This document shows positions 14,124-18,898 of a DNA stretch of 18,898 nucleotides, piece after piece (positions within the stretch are counted from its first letter, which is position 1; each line of letters starts with the position of its first letter). This DNA comes from CBDTTM01 sp965363355 (GTDB lineage: Bacteria > Bacillota > Negativicutes > Selenomonadales > Selenomonadaceae), in the NCBI GenBank assembly GCA_965363355.1, contig CBDTTM010000029.1:1-18898 (forward strand). The letters are read 5' to 3'. Both the position numbers and the translations under genes were made by a program. Under the pieces are notes generated by a model, which was not told where the DNA came from, searched no databases, and worked only from the letters and a program-made list of their open reading frames with translations.

Positions 14124-14553
14124 CTGGGTCTTTTAGGGCAAAAGTGAATTCTGCCTGTGCTGCCAATTGATCATCGACATAAGCATGCGCCTGCAATTTA
14201 CCAAAAAGGCCGCGCATTTTTATCAACTCAGCTTTCATGATGAGCTGATCGCCTGGAACAACCTGGCGCTTGAACTTAACATTTTCCATTGCACCAAACA
14301 ATGTTAATTTCCCACGATTTTCTTCTGGATACAGCATTGCCAAACCACCGACCTGTGCCATAGCTTCCAAAATCAATACACCTGGCATAATCGGATTTCC
14401 CGGAAAATGCCCACGAAAATGAGGTTCCATCATGGTCACATTTTTTATGCCGGTCGCACTTTTGAGCGGTTCGAGCTCTATGATTCGGTCCACTAATAAA
14501 AAAGGCGGACGATGTGGTAAAATCCTTTGAATTTCGTTTATATCTAAAATCAT
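14113..14553 (-). CDS. fabZ: FabZ, 3-hydroxyacyl-ACP dehydratase
   Basis: Dehydrates 3-hydroxyacyl-ACP in fatty-acid synthesis and competes with LpxA and LpxD for the same acyl-ACP pool, which is why it is often found with lpx genes. The 146-residue hot-dog-fold protein has the active-site segment 'HFRGHFPGNPIMPGVLILEA' (45-64), with catalytic H49 and E63. 'ILPHRPPFLLVDRI' at the N-terminus is typical. The ATG at 14553 is preceded by GCGGGG. It lies 28 bases after lpxC. The E. coli order is lpxD-fabZ-lpxA-lpxB; here lpxC has moved next to fabZ. Confidence 0.97.
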   Translation of the reverse strand: MILDINEIQRILPHRPPFLLVDRIIELEPLKSATGIKNVTMMEPHFRGHFPGNPIMPGVLILEAMAQVGGLAMLYPEENRGKLTLFGAMENVKFKRQVVPGDQLIMKAELIKMRGLFGKLQAHAYVDDQLAAQAEFTFALKDPEKL

Positions 14554-14581
14554 ATTATTGCCCCGCTTTCGTTAAAATAAT

Positions 14582-15409
14582 TCATTTTCTAAATGCAGCT
14601 GTGATTTTCTTTGCGAGCTGCGCATTGAGTTCATGACCTGACTTCACAGCAATTACATGGCCGCGAACGATTCCCGCCAAGCGCAAATCGCCAACAACGT
14701 CAAGTATTTTATGCCGAACCAACTCATCTTCAAACCGAAGTTTATTGAACCAGCCTTCATCATTATAAACGATGACATTTTCAAATGTACCACCAAGACC
14801 TAATCCCATTTTCTTGAGCGCATCGATTTCAGCTTCATAAGCAATCGTACGAGCTGGAGCGATTTCCTTATAATACGTTTCCTGCTCCATATCATAATCG
14901 CCATATTGTATGCCAATCAGTTTATGTGGATTAAGGGAAGTAAAGCTCACACGGAAACCATCGTATGGCAAGATCATAATGAAACGTTCGCCATCATCGA
15001 TACGATAGACCTTATCGATGATGATTTCTTCACGCAGTTTCGTCTGTGCCTCAACACCTGCCGATTGAATGAGCTCAAAAAAGATGAGCGAACTGCCATC
15101 CGCTACCGGCGGCTCTTCCGCATTGATTTCAATAAAGCAGTTATCAATGCACAAGGCATGCAGGGCCGAAAGCAAATGTTCGATGGTGAAGACTTTGACC
15201 TCTTCATTCCCAATCGTCGTCGCTCGTATTGTCGATGTGACATTATCCGAAGTCGCTGCAATTTGCGGCTTTCCTTCAAGGTCGACGCGAATGAAGACGA
15301 TGCCGGTATCTACCGGTGCCGGTTTCAGCGTAATACAGACCTCTAGGCCGGAATGCAATCCTATCCCGGTATATGTCACAGCTTTTGCTATTGTATTTTG
15401 ATATTGCAT
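14582..15409 (-). CDS. lpxC: LpxC, UDP-3-O-acyl-GlcNAc deacetylase
   Basis: Zinc hydrolase that performs the committed step of lipid A synthesis. The 275-residue protein keeps the catalytic set: E77 and H78 in 'FTIEHLLSALHAL', H233 and D237 in 'RHKILDVVGDL' (zinc ligands H78, H233, D237), and H259 in 'VKSGHELN' as general acid. 'TGIGLHSG' and 'PVADGSS' also match the family. It is shorter than E. coli LpxC (305 residues). I chose the ATG at 15409 because GGGGG lies eight bases upstream; an in-frame extension to 15472 would cross the putative promoter. It follows the second LpxL-like gene by 71 bases. Confidence 0.96.
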   Translation of the reverse strand: MQYQNTIAKAVTYTGIGLHSGLEVCITLKPAPVDTGIVFIRVDLEGKPQIAATSDNVTSTIRATTIGNEEVKVFTIEHLLSALHALCIDNCFIEINAEEPPVADGSSLIFFELIQSAGVEAQTKLREEIIIDKVYRIDDGERFIMILPYDGFRVSFTSLNPHKLIGIQYGDYDMEQETYYKEIAPARTIAYEAEIDALKKMGLGLGGTFENVIVYNDEGWFNKLRFEDELVRHKILDVVGDLRLAGIVRGHVIAVKSGHELNAQLAKKITAAFRK

Positions 15410-15443
15410 AAAAAAAGTCCCCCTGACTTTGACACCTTTATCT

Positions 15444-15472
15444 ATTGTACAAAACATTGGAGGTTCCTGCAA
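15444..15472 (-). promoter_or_regulatory. Possible promoter upstream of lpxC
   Basis: On the minus strand, TACAAT (15449-15444, five of six consensus bases) lies 17 bases after TTGCAG (15472-15467, three of six). Initiation would fall near 15437, about 28 bases before the lpxC ATG. The -35 box is weak, so this is only a candidate for a separate lpxC-fabZ start. Confidence 0.35.
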
Positions 15473-15480
15473 GTTTTTTG

Positions 15481-16341
15481 TCAGTCACGTTTTGCAATGG
15501 ACTTCCAGCGGTCGTGCAGCCAAAACCATTCTTCCGGATACTTGCGTATATGTGCTTCGATGATTCGCGTAAGTTTTTCTGTCGTACGCGTGAGGTCCTC
15601 TTGCTTATTTTTCGTTTTTTCAGCAAAAACAGCTTCATGAATCTTCAATAAATGCGTCCCATCGGAATTTTGTGAAATAAATATCGGCAAAATCGGTGCA
15701 CCTTGAAAACGTCCCATGGATGCCGGACCCGTCACACAAGAAGTATCTCTCCCAAAAAATTGTAACAGGACACCATCACGGCCTGCATCCTGATCCATCA
15801 AAAGACCAATCGCCCAGCCTTCACTTATCATCTTGAACATTTCTCTTACTCCTGATTTATAAGTAATGTGCATGCCGATCAAACTGCGATATTCATTGAT
15901 GAAACGGTCGAAGGCACTGTTTTTTTGTTTTTGGGCAACGCCAACAATCGGGAAACCATTTAAGGCTAAAGCGCCACCCAAAAGTTCCCAATTCCCACTA
16001 TGGGCTGTTGCTATAATCGCACCCTTTCCCAAAGCCAGTGCTTTTTCCATGTTTTCTTTGCCCTCTATATGAACATAGCGGTTTATATCCTCTTTCATTT
16101 TTGGGAAGCGCAAGACTTCGATGATCATATAACCAAAACGAGTCCAGCTCTTCTTTGCCATAACCTTCGCTTCGTCTTTTGGAAGGTCCAGACATTTTAT
16201 GATATTGTCAACAGCCAGTGCTCGCCGCTTCCCCGGAACCAAAAGCCAAGTGACTTCACCGATGAAGTCACCTAAGCCACGACAAAAGCCCAAAGGCAAA
16301 CAGCAGATCAACTTACTGAAAATTTTCATGATATGGTACAT
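15481..16341 (-). CDS. LpxL/HtrB-family lipid A acyltransferase (copy 2)
   Basis: Second late-acyltransferase homologue, expected at the inner membrane. The HX4E catalytic motif is H114-E119 in 'ATAHSGNWELLGGALALNG'. 'LLMDQDAGRDGVLLQFFGRD' and 'WFWLHDRWKS' match the same conserved blocks as copy 1 (3259-4173), with clear divergence between the two. An N-terminal hydrophobic segment covers about 8-36. The start is uncertain: the ATG at 16341 lies 12 bases after AAGAGG, while an ATG at 16353 touches that site and one at 16329 has none; I chose 16341 (286 residues). It begins 16 bases after the yjbH-like gene and is probably co-translated with it. Its place near lpxD and lpxC rather than the lpt end hints at a different chain specificity, which is inference. 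Confidence 0.88.
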   Translation of the reverse strand: MYHIMKIFSKLICCLPLGFCRGLGDFIGEVTWLLVPGKRRALAVDNIIKCLDLPKDEAKVMAKKSWTRFGYMIIEVLRFPKMKEDINRYVHIEGKENMEKALALGKGAIIATAHSGNWELLGGALALNGFPIVGVAQKQKNSAFDRFINEYRSLIGMHITYKSGVREMFKMISEGWAIGLLMDQDAGRDGVLLQFFGRDTSCVTGPASMGRFQGAPILPIFISQNSDGTHLLKIHEAVFAEKTKNKQEDLTRTTEKLTRIIEAHIRKYPEEWFWLHDRWKSIAKRD

Positions 16342-16357
16342 CTTTTTGACCATCCTC

Positions 16358-16987
16358 TTAATAATAATTGTAGGTAACACCCACGAAAGGTTTTCCATCG
16401 ACCCAGCCAGCAGAAGCCTTGAGCCCCGGAGAAAGTGCTAAACGCAGACCATAGTTCATATGATGCCCGTCATTTTCGGCAATTAAAGACATATCGGGAA
16501 AGGTACCGCCACGAGCCAATGGAATCAGTCGTTTTTCAATCGCAGCAAAGGCTCCATCATAACGGCCATTACCAACCCCAACATGGAGTCTGATCCCAAG
16601 CGGCAGCCCTTTGCTGGCAACTGCATAAAAAGTTCGGTCTTGTTTGTCCGCCAAGTCTTCAACACCGATAGCCAGCCCCGGCGTAAGAACGCCTTCTTGC
16701 TTGAGTGCATATTTTAAATTGACTTGCTCGTTAGCTTCCCCTTTTTGCGGTTTATGGTTCACTGCACTAAGTTCCCAATTTTTTGCCAAATTGGTTGCAA
16801 ATGAACTATCCTGCATTGCATCTAAATGATAATAGCCCACATCAAATTGTCCTGGCCTTAAAACATCAGCAGACGGTGTGTTGATATTGCCCGTACTGCC
16901 TTTTATCGAAGGTGCCGCTGTCCCCGTTGGCAAAAAAAAGGTCAGCAAGCAAAAAACGAAGCTTACGATGAACCACTTCTGACTCAT
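16358..16987 (-). CDS. Small YjbH-like outer-membrane protein
   Basis: Predicted secreted protein of 209 residues. It has a signal peptide: MSQKW, hydrophobic stretch about 6-20, likely cleavage after GTAA. The mature start 'GSTGNINTPSADVLRPGQFD' closely resembles the opening of YjbH-family proteins (pfam06082), which are linked to exopolysaccharide export. Alternating strands such as 'QVNLKYALKQEG', 'LGIRLHVGVGNGRY' and the terminal 'KPFVGVTYNYY', ending in an aromatic residue, suggest a small beta-barrel in the outer membrane. It is far shorter than E. coli YjbH (about 700). I chose the ATG at 16987 because AGGAG lies eight bases upstream; an earlier in-frame start (17023) falls inside a terminator. 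It sits between lpxD and an lpxL-like gene. The role is unknown, and the family assignment is moderate. Confidence 0.65.
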   Translation of the reverse strand: MSQKWFIVSFVFCLLTFFLPTGTAAPSIKGSTGNINTPSADVLRPGQFDVGYYHLDAMQDSSFATNLAKNWELSAVNHKPQKGEANEQVNLKYALKQEGVLTPGLAIGVEDLADKQDRTFYAVASKGLPLGIRLHVGVGNGRYDGAFAAIEKRLIPLARGGTFPDMSLIAENDGHHMNYGLRLALSPGLKASAGWVDGKPFVGVTYNYY

Positions 16988-17002
16988 ATTGTTTTCTCCT
17001 AC

Positions 17003-17042
17003 AAAAAAAGCGGCAAAAAACATGATGCGCTTTGCCGCTTTT
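17003..17042 (-). terminator. Intrinsic terminator after lpxD
   Basis: AAAAGCGGCAAA (17006-17017) and TTTGCCGCTTTT (17031-17042) form a perfect 12-bp stem around a 13-base loop. On the minus strand it continues into a run of seven Ts (17009-17003). It begins nine bases after the lpxD stop. The AGGAG of the next gene follows the T-run within a few bases, so no promoter fits after it. Confidence 0.85.
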
Positions 17043-17050
17043 CCTTCAAT

Positions 17051-18073
17051 TTATCGTTTATCTTCTAAATTTTGGAGACGTTTTTCTAACGCTTTCATTT
17101 GCTTGCGCATTTCTGGCAGTTTTTTTGCAGCAGCCTCTGCTCTGAGCCATTCTTGATGCGGCCGAGCTGGAAATCCTGCAAAAAATGCATTTTCCGGAAT
17201 ATCCGCAATCGGTCCGGAACGTGCTGCCAGCACCGTATTGCTGCCAATATGGATATGCCCGACAACGCCCGTCTGTCCGCCAAAAATAACGTTATGGCCT
17301 ACAATCGTCGAACCGGCAATCCCCGTTTGTGCCACAATAAGGTTATTGGCACCGATTTCACAGTTATGACCGATATGGACCAGGTTATCGATTTTAGTCC
17401 CATGTCCAATAATCGTCGATCCCATAGTCGCGCGGTCAATTCCGACATGTGCGCCGATTTCCACATCATCTTCAACGATGACATTTCCTACCTGTGGTAC
17501 TTTGGTATGAACGCCATCTTTGGTGATAAAGCCAAAACCATCTGCACCAATAACCGTAGAGCTATGGATAATGACGCGTTGTCCTATCTTACAAAACTCC
17601 CGAACCGTGACATTGGGATACAGCAAAGTTTCAGCACCAATCGAAGCATGCTGTCCAATGTAGGTATGCGGATAAAGGATGACATCGTCACCTATTTCTG
17701 CATAGTCATCGACTACAGCAAATGGCATGATTGCAACATTCTTGCCGATTTTGACATTTTTCCCCACATGGGCTTGTTCACTGATGCCGAACTTAATCTC
17801 AAGTGCCGGTGTAAAGAGTTCCATGAGTTTTGAAAATGCCGTTCTCGGGTCTTTGACGAGAATCGCGTTTTTAGCAAACGTGCCAATATCATCCGGCACA
17901 ATCACAGCTCCTGCCTGGCAAGCTTCAGCTTCGGCCAAATGCGGTTCTACCGCAAAAATTATGTCGTTAGCTCCCGCCAAAGCAATATTTGTAACACCAG
18001 TAATCGTAATTGACTTATCACCAACGATTTTGCCGCCTACGATTCCAGCGATTTCTTCTAATGTTTTCTGCAC
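17051..18073 (-). CDS. lpxD: LpxD, UDP-3-O-acylglucosamine N-acyltransferase
   Basis: Adds the second 3-hydroxyacyl chain (N-linked) to the LpxC product. The 340-residue protein has an N-terminal uridine-binding domain (about 1-95, with 'DIIFAVEP'). A long left-handed beta-helix of hexapeptide repeats (about 100-300) follows, and then a C-terminal helix (325-340) with coiled-coil character. The catalytic His is in 'DNLVHIGHNCEIG': H236, equivalent to E. coli H239. 'IGADGFGF' is another hallmark. The length is one residue from E. coli (341). The start is GTG at 18073, with GGAAG seven bases upstream; an out-of-frame ATG overlaps it. It lies 13 bases after the Skp-like lipoprotein gene, echoing the E. 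coli skp-lpxD pair, and ends in a strong terminator. Confidence 0.97.
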   Translation of the reverse strand: MQKTLEEIAGIVGGKIVGDKSITITGVTNIALAGANDIIFAVEPHLAEAEACQAGAVIVPDDIGTFAKNAILVKDPRTAFSKLMELFTPALEIKFGISEQAHVGKNVKIGKNVAIMPFAVVDDYAEIGDDVILYPHTYIGQHASIGAETLLYPNVTVREFCKIGQRVIIHSSTVIGADGFGFITKDGVHTKVPQVGNVIVEDDVEIGAHVGIDRATMGSTIIGHGTKIDNLVHIGHNCEIGANNLIVAQTGIAGSTIVGHNVIFGGQTGVVGHIHIGSNTVLAARSGPIADIPENAFFAGFPARPHQEWLRAEAAAKKLPEMRKQMKALEKRLQNLEDKR

Positions 18074-18086
18074 ATTTACACTTCCT

Positions 18087-18557
18087 TTATTGCAGCTTCT
18101 GAATTATATCATCCGTTACGTCGATTCCGCCTTGAATGACATTTTCCGACTGCTGTGCCTGACCGAACTGGTCATTGCTAATCTGATTCTTATAAACGAT
18201 AGCTGATAGTTTCTTATCGGTGACAACTTCACTCATCGTTTTATCTTGCAGTGTTTTCATTTGTGATGCATATGGAGCTTGTGTTGCTGACAATTCATTT
18301 CTAGCCTGATTTACTTCTTTTTTAAAGTCATCATCTGACATAGTTGATTTATCTTTCTCTAATTTAGCAGAGAGTTCTTGGCTTTTCTGCTGATAAGCAT
18401 CATCTGCCGCTTTTAAAATGGTCTGAATCTGCGGACTTTCTTTCATGACTCGTTCCCAATCGACATATCCCATCCTTGTATCAGAACAGCCGCTGACTAA
18501 AATAGCAATAACAAAAGCCATCAACAGCGCGCAGATTGATTTCCTATTTAAATTCAT
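18087..18557 (-). CDS. OmpH/Skp-family lipoprotein
   Basis: Predicted 156-residue lipoprotein. The N-terminus MNLNRKSICALLMAFV is a signal peptide ending in the lipobox VSGC, so C24 would be acylated and the protein anchored in a membrane. The rest is OmpH/Skp-like: 'MGYVDWERVMKESPQ' at the start of the mature part, then charged helices rich in K, E, Q and D (about 50-120) that could form the coiled-coil arms of a jellyfish-like chaperone, and the tail 'GGIDVTDDIIQKL'. I chose the ATG at 18557 because GGGGA lies five bases upstream; a GTG four codons earlier has poor spacing. It sits between another OmpH-like gene and lpxD. Soluble Skp in E. coli is not a lipoprotein, so the anchored form is notable. 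Confidence 0.85.
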   Translation of the reverse strand: MNLNRKSICALLMAFVIAILVSGCSDTRMGYVDWERVMKESPQIQTILKAADDAYQQKSQELSAKLEKDKSTMSDDDFKKEVNQARNELSATQAPYASQMKTLQDKTMSEVVTDKKLSAIVYKNQISNDQFGQAQQSENVIQGGIDVTDDIIQKLQ

Positions 18558-18588
18558 AATTGTCCCCACTCTCTTTGTCTATCCCAAT

Positions 18589-18898
18589 TTATTTTTTACT
18601 CATTTTGAGTTCTTCAATGACCTCATCTGTCACATCCATAGCATTGACATTGACAAATGGGTTCGCAAAAATATATTCCAAATGGTGTAAGATTGCAAAT
18701 TTCGCTGCCTTGCTGGCAACGTCTGCAATAATCGAGTCTTCTAAAGCTGCAACTTCCTGATCCTTGGCTTTTAAATCCTGCTTTTTTTTCGCAGCAGCTG
18801 CAAAATTCGATGTCATGTTTTGCACACCATTTTGCATCGATGAAGCATTTCTCATCTGTGCTTCGGTCTGTTTTGCCGCCAAAGCCGCACTGGCTTCT
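18589..18898 (-). CDS. OmpH/Skp-family protein, C-terminal part
   Basis: The frame is open to the window edge, so the true start and any signal peptide lie beyond 18898; a TTG at 18882 is an internal Leu codon. The visible 102 residues contain Ala- and Lys-rich helix 'NFAAAAKKKQDLKAKDQEVA' and end 'AMDVTDEVIEELKMSKK'. This tail parallels 'IDVTDDIIQKL' in the neighbouring lipoprotein, so the two are probably duplicated OmpH-like chaperone genes. 'ANPFVNVNAMDVTDEVI' is where such proteins usually place their last strand and helix. The gap to the next gene is 31 bases. Proteins of this family help outer-membrane proteins cross the periplasm, which fits the surroundings. Confidence 0.75.
   Translation of the reverse strand, partial: EASAALAAKQTEAQMRNASSMQNGVQNMTSNFAAAAKKKQDLKAKDQEVAALEDSIIADVASKAAKFAILHHLEYIFANPFVNVNAMDVTDEVIEELKMSKK

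Noticed and set aside
17099..17833. A 244-codon open frame on the plus strand
   Set aside because: It lies antisense to the LpxD beta-helix; the repeated hexapeptide codons keep the opposite frame open. No ribosome binding site or family resemblance.
1..18898. Mobile elements, prophage, tRNA, rRNA, riboswitch or defence genes
   Set aside because: No transposase, integrase, terminal repeats, tRNA-like folds or defence-family motifs were seen; nearly all bases belong to the LPS genes and their short gaps.

Overview
The window is one long block of lipid A, Kdo and LPS-export genes, all read from the minus strand. Transcription runs from the high-coordinate end to the low-coordinate end. The gene set indicates a diderm bacterium that makes LPS. 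The order skp/ompH-like, lpxD, lpxC, fabZ, lpxA, lpxI, lpxB, msbA, waaA-lpxK, kdsB, kdsA, kdsC, acyltransferase, lptC, lptA, lptB, lptF, then a DUF3084 protein, is what I associate with the Negativicutes (outer-membrane Firmicutes such as Selenomonas and Veillonella relatives). Use of LpxI rather than LpxH, a metal-type KdsA and the WaaA-LpxK fusion fit that. The genus cannot be fixed by reading alone.

Layout in the direction of transcription (right to left). At 18898-18087 are two tandem OmpH/Skp-like periplasmic chaperone genes; the first is cut by the window edge and the second is a predicted lipoprotein. LpxD follows (18073-17051) and ends in a strong hairpin terminator. At 16987-15481 lie a small YjbH-like outer-membrane protein and an LpxL/HtrB-family acyltransferase. 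LpxC, FabZ and LpxA (15409-13118) are separated by short gaps, except for a 182-base fabZ-lpxA gap with palindromic and repeated elements. LpxI (13025-12219) has hairpins on both sides. LpxB, MsbA and the WaaA-LpxK fusion with KdsB (12126-5927) are packed almost without gaps; a possible 31-codon ORF exactly bridges lpxB and msbA. A 149-base junction (5926-5778) carries a perfect 15-bp inverted repeat and a good sigma-70-type promoter, so a new transcript probably starts at kdsA. KdsA, KdsC, a second LpxL-family enzyme, LptC, LptA, LptB and one LptF/LptG permease follow (5777-192). The window ends in the first 37 codons of a DUF3084 membrane protein.

Together these genes encode nearly a whole Kdo-lipid A assembly line. 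LpxA, LpxC, LpxD, LpxI and LpxB make the lipid A disaccharide. The LpxK half of the fusion phosphorylates it, and the WaaA half adds Kdo made by KdsA, KdsC and KdsB. The two LpxL-like enzymes add secondary acyl chains, MsbA flips the product, and LptB/F/C/A begin its transport to the outer membrane. The arabinose-5-phosphate isomerase (KdsD/KpsF), LptD and LptE are not in the window.

This is mostly a coherent, known pathway. I see no defence system, mobile element, CRISPR array, tRNA or rRNA. The points worth following are the fusion enzyme, the terminator-like hairpins placed immediately upstream of the next gene's ribosome binding site, the possible micro-ORF, the lipoprotein Skp variant, the small YjbH-like protein, and the fabZ-lpxA gap.
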